DNA of 64,000 nucleotides from positions 1 to 64,000 of the forward strand of contig AWNW01000008.1 in the NCBI GenBank assembly GCA_000493945.1. The letters run 5' to 3'. The position numbers were made by a program, and so were the translations under genes. This stretch comes from Candidatus Hydrogenedens terephthalaticus JGI OTU-1 (GTDB taxonomy: Bacteria; Hydrogenedentota; Hydrogenedentia; Hydrogenedentales; Hydrogenedentaceae). The notes beneath the pieces are model-generated. The model was given only the letters and a program-made list of their open reading frames with translations. It was not told the DNA's origin and ran no database searches. Below, in pieces: positions 52,302 through 60,634 of this stretch (within the stretch, counting starts at the first letter, position 1; each line of letters starts with the position of its first letter).

Positions 52302-53603
52302 ATGTCAAAAAATCAGAAAAATGAGGGTTTTAATAGGAGAAAATTCCTCAAGAAAATATCCGGACTTGCCTTATTGGGAAGTTCTACATACTTTTCAAAG
52401 GCGTTTGCAGCAAATGTCGGTTTATCCGATGTAGTGCGTATCGCAGTTATTGGAAACGGAGGTATGGGCTCAAGACATATTGAAGCCCTTGCTATGAACC
52501 CCAATTGCCAGATAATTGCCCTGTGTGATGTTGCAAAAAGCCGTTACTATACCGCTATTGAAACAGTAGAAAAATTAAACGGTAAAAAGCCAGAAGGTTT
52601 TCAAGATTTTCGGTATTTGTTAGACAGAGACGACATTGATGCGGTATTTGTGGCTACACCCGACCACTGGCATGCTTTGTTAACCATTATGTTTTGCCGT
52701 GCTGGAAAGGATGTCTATGTAGAAAAGCCTGTTTGCACGACTGTTCAAGAGGGCCGTGCTATGGTAGATACAGCCCGAAGGTATGGACGAGTAGTGCAAG
52801 CAGGAACACAACAGCGTTCTATGCCCGTATTTCAAAGGGCAATACATATTATCCATTCAGGACGATTAGGCACAATAACCTCTGCCCGTGCCTGGGTTGG
52901 AGTGAATGGGTGGATACCGGGAGAGAAAATTGAACCTATTCCGCGGGGTTTGGACTGGGATTTATGGTTAGGTCCAGCGCCCTATGTTCCATTTTCGAGA
53001 GAGCGTTTTGGTGGCTTCATGGGCTTTTTTGATTATGCAAGGGGAGGAGAACTAACCAATTGGGGAATACACCTGATGGATATTGTTCAGTGGGGAATTC
53101 AGCAGTCTGCACCATTAACCATTCAGTCCGGTGGTGGTAGTTATCGTATGGGAGCCGGTGCTGATAATTACGAAACAATCGAGTCTGTAATGGAATTTCC
53201 CGGCTGCCTTGTAACATGGGAACAAAGACACGCCAATTCTCACGAAAACAAAGGATATGGAATTGCTTTTTATGGAACGGAAGGCGCCTTATTTGTAGAT
53301 AGAAATTCTTTTGTGATTCGATATAAAGACGGGTCTCGTGCTCCTGAATTTATTGGAGAGCCAGAACGCAGTTGGGCAAATACAGACCATCACAATAATT
53401 TCTTCGATTGTGTCCGTACTCGCTGTAAGCCTCATGCAGATATAGAACAGGGTTTCCGTTCTACTACAACGGTGCTTCTTGCCGGTATATCCTTGCGTTG
53501 CGGTAGGAAATTGGTATGGAATGCTGAAGAAGAAAAATTTATAAACGATGATGATGCGAATCGGTATCTCGTTAGAACTTATCGCCCTCCATGGCATTTG
53601 TAA
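52302..53603 (+). CDS. Tat-exported Gfo/Idh/MocA oxidoreductase
   Basis: 433 residues. A twin-arginine signal (NRRKFLKK at 11-18, hydrophobic run, FAANVG) precedes a Rossmann domain with GNGGMG at 51-56. Lys in EKPVCTT (141-147) is the family catalytic residue, and GGELTNWGIHLMDIVQW near 247-263 carries the His of the active site. Export folded with its cofactor suggests tightly bound NAD(P), as in glucose-fructose oxidoreductase and periplasmic 3-dehydrogenases. It follows GH4 by 23 bases and precedes the HEAT protein by 24, so it is in the same operon. Confidence 0.9.
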   Translation: MSKNQKNEGFNRRKFLKKISGLALLGSSTYFSKAFAANVGLSDVVRIAVIGNGGMGSRHIEALAMNPNCQIIALCDVAKSRYYTAIETVEKLNGKKPEGFQDFRYLLDRDDIDAVFVATPDHWHALLTIMFCRAGKDVYVEKPVCTTVQEGRAMVDTARRYGRVVQAGTQQRSMPVFQRAIHIIHSGRLGTITSARAWVGVNGWIPGEKIEPIPRGLDWDLWLGPAPYVPFSRERFGGFMGFFDYARGGELTNWGIHLMDIVQWGIQQSAPLTIQSGGGSYRMGAGADNYETIESVMEFPGCLVTWEQRHANSHENKGYGIAFYGTEGALFVDRNSFVIRYKDGSRAPEFIGEPERSWANTDHHNNFFDCVRTRCKPHADIEQGFRSTTTVLLAGISLRCGRKLVWNAEEEKFINDDDANRYLVRTYRPPWHL

Positions 53604-53627
53604 ATACACAAGAAAGGAATAATAGTT

Positions 53628-55736
53628 ATGCTAACGCCCTTATTAACAGTTTTTCTAATAATCTCTGTGATACAGGTACCTGCTGATTTTGACAGGACAC
53701 TATCCATTGAACAACTGGTGGGAAAATTAAATTCAGATAATCCACAGGAGCATGCAATTGCCCGACAGTTATTACCTTTCAAGCCCCCTATGGAAGTTTT
53801 GCCTAAAATTATCCCCGCATTAGGTTCTGATAATCCATCTATAAGTGGGGCTGCAAAAAATATCCTATTTGATATAACCAATCGCATGACCAAAAGCGAA
53901 CAGTCAGAAAAGGCACAGTATATTAAATTGTTATTAGGTTATTTTGCAGATACTTCCTTGAACGACTTATCGCGTGAATATATTTTAAAAGCATTATCTT
54001 TCATCGTAGATGAAGAAACACCCCCTGATATTCTTCAAAAGTCTTTGTTGCAACCTTTATGGAGGGAAAAGGTGCGAACCGCACTTGTCGAGAACGGAAC
54101 CATGCTATCTGCAAAAATTTTATGTAATAGTTTGAGCCTTCTTTCGGATGAAGAAAAAGTGGCTATCCTTTTAGGGCTATACCAGATGGAAAAAGTTCCG
54201 TGTATTGAAGAAATAGCCGTGCTGTTAGATAGTCCCATGATGTCTGTAAAAGTCGCATCTGCACGAGTGATTGCAAATACAGGGTCAGTACTTTATGCCC
54301 CTAAATTATTGGATATGTGTAAATCCACCTCGGAAACAGAACCCCTGTATCAGGAATTATGGGACACTTATATTCGTCTGGCAGAAAAGGCTGCTCTGAA
54401 TGGCGGAAATTGGGATTACACAATTTTTATGTATCGAAATGTTATTGAAAATTGCAAAATATCGGAGATTGTAGAATCGGCTATTATCGGACTGGGACGA
54501 TATGGGGACGAAACAGTTATACCCGATTTAGAAGCAATTCTTCTAAATTCAGAAAAAGAAAGGTTTTATATGTCTGTATTTTATGCAATAAAAATGTTGA
54601 ACATCCCCGCTGCAACCCAACCTATGCTGAAACTATGTTCTAAACTCCCCAAAGAAAAACAAATTTATTTGTTACCTTTCTTAATTCAGAGAAATAATGA
54701 AGAAGGCAAGACAATAGTTCAAAGTCTACTAAAGGAAACGGGGACAAATGGTAAAAAAATGTTTTTAAATGCATTTTACGAAACCCCATCTTTGTTGTAT
54801 GTAGATTATATCCCGACAATAATAGAAACTCTGGAAGAATCTGAAAAACAGAAATTAGTAGAATGCCTCTGGCGGGTGATAGCCTCTTATCATGAAGTAG
54901 AAGAATCCGATAAACACCTTATAGGAAGAGCGAGTTTATACCTATTTAAACTATGTCCTGAGGAAGAACGGGAGATGGTTCTGGAGGAAATAAAGAAGTT
55001 CCCTGTCCCGGAAACTGTGGATGTAATACTTCCTGAATTAGGTAAAGAGGATCCTAAAAATCTGCCTTTCCCATTACTTTTTGAGTTATATAACACGCTG
55101 ACCGATGATAATAAAGAAAAGCGAAACCAGATATATGAAATATTGAGAGAACAATTAGCAACCACATCTTTGGAAAAAGTTATTGGTAACATAAGTAATT
55201 CAAAAAATCTACCTCAATTTTATTCATTAGTCGGTTTTGTTGATAAATGGAATTTACTGGGACCATTCCCATGGAATACTCAGACACCCTTTGATGAAAA
55301 TTATGGATTTCCTCAGCCTATTTCGATAGATAGCCCTTATAAGTATAAAGAAAAAGATTATGTTTGGAAAAAGGATGTTTCAGCGGAGGGTTGGGGTTAT
55401 GTAGGATTGATGGGGTTATGCTCACAATCTTCGATAGAATGTGAGAATGTATGTGCTTTTGCGTATACAAAGATAGAAGCTCCTGAAGATACTTCGGCGT
55501 TTGCTTGTATAGGTTCCGATGATGGTTTCCGTTTATGGATAAATCAGGAAGAGATTACTAATAAGTATGTAGACCGTGGTATGAAGGTAGATGAAGATAA
55601 AGTAGAGATTCATTTAAAGAAAGGGGAGAATGAAATTTTACTCCAGATAACCCAGATAAAAGGGGGGTGGAATTTTTGTTTCAGACTAACCGATGCTTCT
55701 GGAAAACCACTTATATTTAACATAAAACCTTTATAG
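53628..55736 (+). CDS. secreted HEAT-repeat-like protein with C-terminal beta-sandwich module
   Basis: 702 residues. A weak signal peptide (MLTPLLTVFLIISVI) is followed by about 480 residues of short alpha-helical pairs with HEAT-like spacing (ALGSDNPSISGAAKNIL; SPMMSVKVASARVIAN). From about 545 to 702 a beta-rich module reads KWNLLGPFPWNTQTPFDENYG, CIGSDDGFRLWINQEEI and KKGENEILLQITQIKGGWNF, a pattern often seen C-terminal in secreted sugar-related proteins of planctomycete-like genomes. No catalytic motif is visible. It may organise or bind the substrate of the neighbouring enzymes. The stop overlaps AGGAG of the next gene. Confidence 0.75.
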   Translation: MLTPLLTVFLIISVIQVPADFDRTLSIEQLVGKLNSDNPQEHAIARQLLPFKPPMEVLPKIIPALGSDNPSISGAAKNILFDITNRMTKSEQSEKAQYIKLLLGYFADTSLNDLSREYILKALSFIVDEETPPDILQKSLLQPLWREKVRTALVENGTMLSAKILCNSLSLLSDEEKVAILLGLYQMEKVPCIEEIAVLLDSPMMSVKVASARVIANTGSVLYAPKLLDMCKSTSETEPLYQELWDTYIRLAEKAALNGGNWDYTIFMYRNVIENCKISEIVESAIIGLGRYGDETVIPDLEAILLNSEKERFYMSVFYAIKMLNIPAATQPMLKLCSKLPKEKQIYLLPFLIQRNNEEGKTIVQSLLKETGTNGKKMFLNAFYETPSLLYVDYIPTIIETLEESEKQKLVECLWRVIASYHEVEESDKHLIGRASLYLFKLCPEEEREMVLEEIKKFPVPETVDVILPELGKEDPKNLPFPLLFELYNTLTDDNKEKRNQIYEILREQLATTSLEKVIGNISNSKNLPQFYSLVGFVDKWNLLGPFPWNTQTPFDENYGFPQPISIDSPYKYKEKDYVWKKDVSAEGWGYVGLMGLCSQSSIECENVCAFAYTKIEAPEDTSAFACIGSDDGFRLWINQEEITNKYVDRGMKVDEDKVEIHLKKGENEILLQITQIKGGWNFCFRLTDASGKPLIFNIKPL

Positions 55737-55746
55737 GAGAAAAGAA

Positions 55747-56907
55747 ATGTTTTTTGTTGCACTTTCCCTTATTTTTAGTGGAATTTTAAATGCTGTTGAT
55801 GCAGAAAATTATTTGTCCTTTCAACGAGAACGGATCGGGCAAGGAATTTACGAAGCCGCATCTATTTTTGATGTAAATAATGATGGTATTCAGGATATTT
55901 ATTCAGGTGAATTCTGGTATGAAGGTCCTGATTTCAAAAAGGCACATCGTGTATGTGTGCTACAACCTATGGATGATTATTACGATGATTTCTCTAATTA
56001 TCCAATGGATGTAAATGGCGATGGCTATATGGATGTTATTACAGGCGGTTGGTGGGGAAAGACCTTACGCTGGCGTGAAAATCCCCGGGGAAAAGATGAA
56101 CTGTGGATCACACATGATATAGCAGAAGTCGGCAATATTGAACGGGCTATTTTTTGTGATTTGGATAAGGATGGTATTGTGGAAGTTATTCCTGTTACAA
56201 AGCCCGTTTATATTTTTAAATTAAAAATTTCTGACAATGGAAAACCTGTTGGCGAATTTATTAAGTATGAAATAAAAACAGATGGAGCAGGGGGGCATGG
56301 AGCAGGTTACGGAGATGTGGATAGCGATGGAAATATAGACCTGTTGTTTTCGGGTGGCTGGTTAAAATCCCCTGCAAATCCCTTTGATGTAGGAGGATGG
56401 CAATGGTTCCCGGAGTGGAATTTGGGTTCGGCAAGTGTCCCGATTTTGACCCATGATGTTAACAAAGATGGGAAAAACGATATTTTGGTGGGTTCTGCTC
56501 ATGACTATGGTCTGTTCTGGTATGAACAAAAGATTTCAGTAGATGGGAAAAGGACATGGGAGAAACATATTATAGATGAGTATCGGTCGCAATATCATGA
56601 TATTCAACTGCACGATATTGATAATGATGGGGAATTGGAATTAGTTACGGGAAAACGCTATCGTGCTCATGCATTCCATGACCCGGGTTCAAAAGACCCA
56701 TTGGGAGTTTATTACTTCAAAATTAAAAACGGCGAATTTCATCGTTATACGATTGACTACGGACATGCAGGAAAAGCAAGTGGCGTTGGAATCTATTTCT
56801 GGGTTGAAGATATAGACAAAAATGGCTGGAAAGATATTGTCGCACCCGGGAAAGAAGGTGTTTTTCTCTTCCGTAATTTCGGACCTATCCAATTGACAAA
56901 AAAATAA
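55747..56907 (+). CDS. secreted FG-GAP/VCBS beta-propeller protein
   Basis: 386 residues. A short signal segment (MFFVALSLIFSGILNAVDA) is followed by seven calcium-loop repeats: DVNNDGIQD, DVNGDGYMD, DLDKDGIVE, DVDSDGNID, DVNKDGKND, DIDNDGELE and DIDKNGWKD, spaced about 40-60 residues, fitting a seven-bladed propeller. Trp-rich segments (SGEFWYEG, TGGWWGKTLRW, SGGWLK) lie between. Such proteins bind ligands or act in lyase-type chemistry outside the cell. GGAG lies just before the ATG. It is the last gene of the saccharide cluster. Confidence 0.83.
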   Translation: MFFVALSLIFSGILNAVDAENYLSFQRERIGQGIYEAASIFDVNNDGIQDIYSGEFWYEGPDFKKAHRVCVLQPMDDYYDDFSNYPMDVNGDGYMDVITGGWWGKTLRWRENPRGKDELWITHDIAEVGNIERAIFCDLDKDGIVEVIPVTKPVYIFKLKISDNGKPVGEFIKYEIKTDGAGGHGAGYGDVDSDGNIDLLFSGGWLKSPANPFDVGGWQWFPEWNLGSASVPILTHDVNKDGKNDILVGSAHDYGLFWYEQKISVDGKRTWEKHIIDEYRSQYHDIQLHDIDNDGELELVTGKRYRAHAFHDPGSKDPLGVYYFKIKNGEFHRYTIDYGHAGKASGVGIYFWVEDIDKNGWKDIVAPGKEGVFLFRNFGPIQLTKK

Positions 56908-57184
56908 TCCGAGTAATCTAAAAAACGGTAATTAAACAAAAACCCAATTATGGCGATTACATAGTTTGAAAAACTGTATAAAGTAGATGGACTTTTGTTT
57001 TTAAGATAAATGATTTTTTCATGCTACGAAAGATCCGAATAGATACGAATGAAGTAAAAAATAAAGGAAATAAACTTTATTTCTTTTCTACATAAATGAC
57101 CTCTGTACATTCAATGAAAAACAGGTTTCCTTTATATTTCGCGATACCAAAAAACCTAAAATTTGTCAAAAGTTTGTATATTTG

Positions 57185-57375
57185 AATAATGTAGCTGAAG
57201 CGTCCTCGCTTTGGATATTTAATTTCACACCCTCATAAAAATAAAATCTATTGTAGAGGCGAAAAATCTTTCGCCTCCACATTGTGAACTCTGAGCAAGG
57301 TCTTTGTGCCCTTTGTGGTAAAAGGACTTTTCCCTCTAAAAATACCCGAAGCGGGGACGCTTCATCTACATTGAT
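57185..57375. mobile_element. MITE-like element with 34-bp terminal inverted repeats
   Basis: The left end 57185-57218 and the complement of the right end 57342-57375 agree in 28 of 34 positions, with a core of GTAG-TGAAGCGTCC-CGCTT having two mismatches. The unit is 191 bases, has no gene, and contains a central palindrome (57254-57275). Size and structure fit a miniature inverted-repeat element, but no transposase relative or target duplication could be confirmed. Confidence 0.5.
57254..57275. repeat. palindrome copy GAGGCGAAA/TTTCGCCTC
   Basis: A 9-bp stem with loop AATC, identical to the stem-loop at 6857-6878 except that the second base is A for G and the matching base is T for C. The change preserves pairing. 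Here it has no T run and is not placed after a gene. Confidence 0.65.
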
Positions 57376-57799
57376 AAAATGATGCATGATGGATTTTTTC
57401 CATTCGTTTTATTCGGGTCTATTCGTGGAATTCGTGGTTATAATTTTTTACTAATTTAAATCTATTCTACGAATGGGAAAAGTAGCGTATGTCAAGTTGT
57501 GAGATATCCCCTTTCTTTGGTCATTCTTATTTTTGGCGTTCTTCATAGTTTATAATCTATGCGTTGCCTATGTGCCATAATTGTTCATCTAATATTTCCA
57601 TGGACTTTGCCCCCTTATATTTATTTTCCTATCTATCTGTGAAGTATATTTCTTGATAACTTATTACAAGATGAAGGTGTAATTTTATATGCATAGGTTG
57701 GGGATATTGTTTTTGCTCATCTAAATATTTAACAATATAGTTGCTTGTTTTTTACAACAAATGGATAGATTGCGGTCTTATTTTTAAGGTTCTGTTATA

Positions 57800-58207
57800 A
57801 TGCAGTTCAAAATCATTGATTTTTTTTGCTCTCATAAAAGGTTTGTAAAATTTTTGCTGGCGGTTGTTATAGCGATTCATTTAGGTTTGTTAGAAGCAGC
57901 ATGGACTACTCCGACAGCACCGGGAGCAACAAAAGCAGGACTGGGAAATTTTGCCATTGCAGTAATCATGGTGATTGTATGTTTTCCGTGGGTATGGTGG
58001 GCTTTCGGGTTAAGTATGTTAGAAGAATTTATTCAGGTATGGATTGGGAATGAAGGTAATTGGGTTCCTAACTGGGATTGGCTATTCCATCATTGGTCAG
58101 CAGGTTATTTTGGGGTCAATCTATATCCCGTTATTACATTCCCTCTGATTTCAATCCTTATAGAGTGTGGTTATTGGTTATTTATCAGATATTCTAAACA
58201 TTCATAA
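57800..58207 (+). CDS. small integral membrane protein of unknown function
   Basis: 135 residues with about three membrane helices (about 15-33, 49-72 and 108-128) and a Trp-rich loop (WIGNEGNWVPNWDWLFHHWSAGYF) at about 73-96. The ATG at 57800 has AAGG ten bases upstream, a weak ribosome site, and overlaps a TATAAT sequence that is probably chance. No motif was recognised. Trp and His richness recalls ligand-bearing membrane proteins, but that is only an impression. It is co-directional with the porin gene, 185 bases apart. Confidence 0.6.
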   Translation: MQFKIIDFFCSHKRFVKFLLAVVIAIHLGLLEAAWTTPTAPGATKAGLGNFAIAVIMVIVCFPWVWWAFGLSMLEEFIQVWIGNEGNWVPNWDWLFHHWSAGYFGVNLYPVITFPLISILIECGYWLFIRYSKHS

Positions 58208-58276
58208 TAATTATTAAATATTACAAAAATGTTTGTTTTACATTCTGTTTGATTACTAAAATGTAAATAATTATTA
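58206..58276. repeat. paired palindromes upstream of the porin gene
   Basis: AATAATTATTA occurs exactly at 58206-58216 and 58266-58276, 60 bases apart, and is itself nearly palindromic. Between them TTTACATT (58237-58244) and AATGTAAA (58260-58267) form an 8-bp inverted repeat. The array lies directly upstream of the putative -24/-12 promoter, where activator sites are expected. AT-rich composition makes chance matches possible. Confidence 0.4.
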
Positions 58277-58310
58277 GTGGAATATTACTTTTTTACTGCA
58301 TAATAGATGT

Positions 58311-58326
58311 TGGCACAATTCTTGTT
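58311..58326 (+). promoter_or_regulatory. possible sigma-54-type promoter of the porin gene
   Basis: TGGCACAATTCTTGTT matches the -24 box TGGCAC perfectly and the -12 box TTGCT in all but one position (GT for GC), with ten bases between GG and G. It lies 67 bases before the porin ATG. The mismatch at the invariant C weakens the call. Confidence 0.4.
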
Positions 58327-58392
58327 AATAAACTTTCAGGTTTTATTTAAGATAAAAAAACAAATACAGAAAATATAGAAAGGAATGTAAAA

Positions 58393-59952
58393 ATGTTAAA
58401 AAAATCGTTTCTTATGTTTCTTACAATTTCTTTACTGTGCGTTTTATCCTACGGAGAATTGGTATCTGTTGAAGTCGGAGGGAAACTTGAGATTTATGGC
58501 CTCTATTATCATGGGTTTGTAGAGCCATCAGACCAGGATAGGATTCCATCATGGGCTTTGCCGGGTAGAAGCATAGGACCTGACGGAACATACTCCGCCT
58601 ATAGAACGGGAAAAGGTTCCACAGGAAGTGCGTATGTAGAACAAAGGACGCGATTACACACACGCGCTATAATGACTGATAATGTCTCTGCTTTTATAGA
58701 AGTGGATTCAATTGATACATGGGGTGAAGATTTCCGCTCACAAGATTATTTAACAGGAAGAGACGGAAGAGGTAATACTATTGATGATATTGAATTATTT
58801 CAAGCCTATATACAGTGTAAAGATATAGGGACAGAAGGATTGACCCTTACCATAGGAAGACAGGCAATTGATTTAGGTTCGGGATGGCTTGTAGGTTCAG
58901 ACCCGGGTCCTAATCCCTTTGTTGGGTTGAGTTTTGATGCAATCAGATTACAGTATGAACAGGAAGTTTATATGCTGGATGTTTTCTATGCAAAGCTTCT
59001 TGAAAATTTAGGTTCGTTCAATCACAACGATGTTGATTTTGCGGGTATCTATTTCACCTGGAAGGAAATCATTGAAGGAAGTGGTTTAGATATTTATTAT
59101 TTCTTACTCCGAGATAATCGGAAGAATGAAGTGACTGATGGAGACATTTTCTTAGAAACATTTGAACGAATTTTTGATAGAGATAATTCCTCAACAACTT
59201 ATATTCACACCGTAGGAGCAAGATTCTTTGGAGAATACGACAAGTTTGATTATGAAGTAGAATTCGCATATCAATGGGGAGAGAGTTCGGCTTTTGGTAA
59301 TCTATTCGTTCCTGTTGACGGGATTTACGGTGATAGTGATGCCGATTGGGCATTACCCGCAGGTCACTTTGAAGTAGGGTATTCAATAGAGGAAATGAAA
59401 TGGACTCCTCGCATTTATATCGGAGGATGTTATTATGGAGCGGAGGATAATCGTTCTCTTTCGTTTAGGGATTGGTTAGTTGAAATAGGTGTTGGGGAAG
59501 CCAGTCCCTCGTTTAATCGTTTATTTACAGCAACGCGTGAAGATAATTTCATTGATTTGTCCGGCATGACAAACTTCTGGCAATTATATTCGGGTATATC
59601 TGTTAAACCTGTTGAAAAAGTTGAAGTTGGTTTTGAAGTTGCTTATCTACAAGCCGTATCTGCTTTTGATAAACCTTATTCTTTTACAATCGGTGATATA
59701 GAGTTTTATCCTCTAAGTCCATTTCCATTCTTAACACAGACAAATAGTAAAGATCTTGGCTGGCAAACATTACTCACCCTGACATATCAATATAGTGAAG
59801 ACCTGAGTTTTGAGACTGGCTGGTCTCATTTCTTTATCGGTGACGGTTTAGTTGAAGGAACCTTTTTGGACAATTACGCTACCTCTTTCATTTCTACTTT
59901 CAATGATGACGATGCTGACTTTTTCTACATCTCTACGACGATTGAGTTTTAA
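58393..59952 (+). CDS. outer-membrane beta-barrel of the alginate-export (AlgE) type
   Basis: 519 residues. A signal peptide (MLKKSFLMFLTISLLCVLSYG) is followed by many amphipathic strands and a C-terminal Phe (YISTTIEF), the outer-membrane insertion signal. SVEVGGKLEIYGLYYHGF, YVEQRTRLHTRAIMTDNVSAFIE and LTIGRQAIDLGSGWLVGS match the alginate export family, where GRQ-x-x-x-L-G-S-G is diagnostic. The barrel probably exports or takes up an anionic polysaccharide or its fragments. AAAGGAATG precedes the ATG. It may be under the sigma-54-like site upstream and faces the nitroreductase tail to tail, 3 bases apart. Confidence 0.83.
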   Translation: MLKKSFLMFLTISLLCVLSYGELVSVEVGGKLEIYGLYYHGFVEPSDQDRIPSWALPGRSIGPDGTYSAYRTGKGSTGSAYVEQRTRLHTRAIMTDNVSAFIEVDSIDTWGEDFRSQDYLTGRDGRGNTIDDIELFQAYIQCKDIGTEGLTLTIGRQAIDLGSGWLVGSDPGPNPFVGLSFDAIRLQYEQEVYMLDVFYAKLLENLGSFNHNDVDFAGIYFTWKEIIEGSGLDIYYFLLRDNRKNEVTDGDIFLETFERIFDRDNSSTTYIHTVGARFFGEYDKFDYEVEFAYQWGESSAFGNLFVPVDGIYGDSDADWALPAGHFEVGYSIEEMKWTPRIYIGGCYYGAEDNRSLSFRDWLVEIGVGEASPSFNRLFTATREDNFIDLSGMTNFWQLYSGISVKPVEKVEVGFEVAYLQAVSAFDKPYSFTIGDIEFYPLSPFPFLTQTNSKDLGWQTLLTLTYQYSEDLSFETGWSHFFIGDGLVEGTFLDNYATSFISTFNDDDADFFYISTTIEF

Positions 59953-59955
59953 TTT

Positions 59956-60558
59956 TTAAAACTTATCTTTGATGACAACTTCTTCGTATGCAAGTTGTCC
60001 TGCACGAGGCCAGGCAGGTTTAATGGCTTTGCCTACAGCAATCATCATAGAAATTACATGGTCAGGTGGTAAATTTATTAATTTCCCTACGGCATCAAAA
60101 TCAAAACCTACCATAGGGCAGGAGTCATATCCCATTGCTTTCGCCAATAACATTAATGTCTGCCCTGCGATGCCACAGGAACGCATAGCCTCATCTCGTT
60201 GAACCTCTTCTCGCCCCTGATAATATTGGGCAATAGCGGGGACGACGAAATTCCGTATCTCTTCCGGTGCATTCCTCCAGTAGCGTTCGGGTTGTTTTTC
60301 CCACGATTTTACATCTGCACATAGGACAACAAGTAATGAAGCATCGGTTACCTGCGATTGATTCCACGCTACTTCACGGATTTTTTGTCGTAATTCGGGG
60401 TCTTGCACAATCACAAAACGCCAATTTTGTATATTAAAGGAAGTCGGTGATAAAAGTACAGCAGACATTAACTTTTTGATTTCTTCTTCTGTCATTTTAT
60501 GGTTGGGGTCAAAGTGCTTTACGGCTCTTCGTTGTTCAACGGCTTCAAAAACATCCAT
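59956..60558 (-). CDS. nitroreductase-family FMN oxidoreductase
   Basis: 200 residues, normal length. RRAVKHFDPNHKM at 9-21 is the FMN phosphate-binding region (R-R-S/A-x-R/K), then SAVLLSPTSFNIQNWRFVIV near 32-51, CGIAGQTLMLLAKAMGYDSCPMVGFD near 129-154 and a final AWPRAGQLAYEEVV. It should reduce quinones, nitro compounds or flavin-linked substrates with NAD(P)H. AAAAAGGAG precedes the ATG. The adjacent genes are unrelated in function. Confidence 0.92.
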   Translation of the reverse strand: MDVFEAVEQRRAVKHFDPNHKMTEEEIKKLMSAVLLSPTSFNIQNWRFVIVQDPELRQKIREVAWNQSQVTDASLLVVLCADVKSWEKQPERYWRNAPEEIRNFVVPAIAQYYQGREEVQRDEAMRSCGIAGQTLMLLAKAMGYDSCPMVGFDFDAVGKLINLPPDHVISMMIAVGKAIKPAWPRAGQLAYEEVVIKDKF

Positions 60559-60634
60559 AATTTATACTCCTTTTTGTATAGTTATAATCTTTTGATTTTT
60601 AAGGTTTGGATTTATAACAAAATAAAAAATGGTT

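Larger units (their letters stand above)
57025..57427. repeat. outer inverted repeat pair with TTCG words
   Basis: The complement of 57025-57051 reads CATTCGTATCTATTCGGATC and then TTTCGTA. The segment starting at 57401 reads CATTCGTTTTATTCGGGTCT and then ATTCGTGG. They match in most positions over about 27 bases with small differences, in opposite orientation and about 350 bases apart, enclosing the inner pair. They look like ends of an old insertion or of a retained repeat unit. Confidence 0.5.
56908..57799. other. 892-base intergenic region, repeat-rich, no gene supported
   Basis: Open frames in this stretch are short and overlap repeats, so none is supported as a gene. It contains two nested pairs of inverted repeats (listed separately), a palindrome copy, the near-tandem words CTTTGTGC/CCTTTGTGG at 57302-57318 and TTCGTGGAA/TTCGTGGTT at about 57422-57440, both words of kinds often dispersed in bacterial chromosomes. 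The part from 57480 to 57799 shows no motif apart from AT-rich sequence. A TATAAT at 57796-57801 overlaps the next start codon. Confidence 0.6.

Noticed and set aside
57166..57387. 73-codon frame in the minus strand of the repeat region
   Set aside because: It is composed of the inverted repeats and a CTTTGTG-type dispersed repeat; such words produce similar spurious frames in many genomes. No ribosome site and no domain.
57796..57801. TATAAT box as promoter of the 135-residue membrane protein
   Set aside because: It overlaps the ATG, so transcription from it would begin inside the gene; no suitable -35 at 16-18 bases either.
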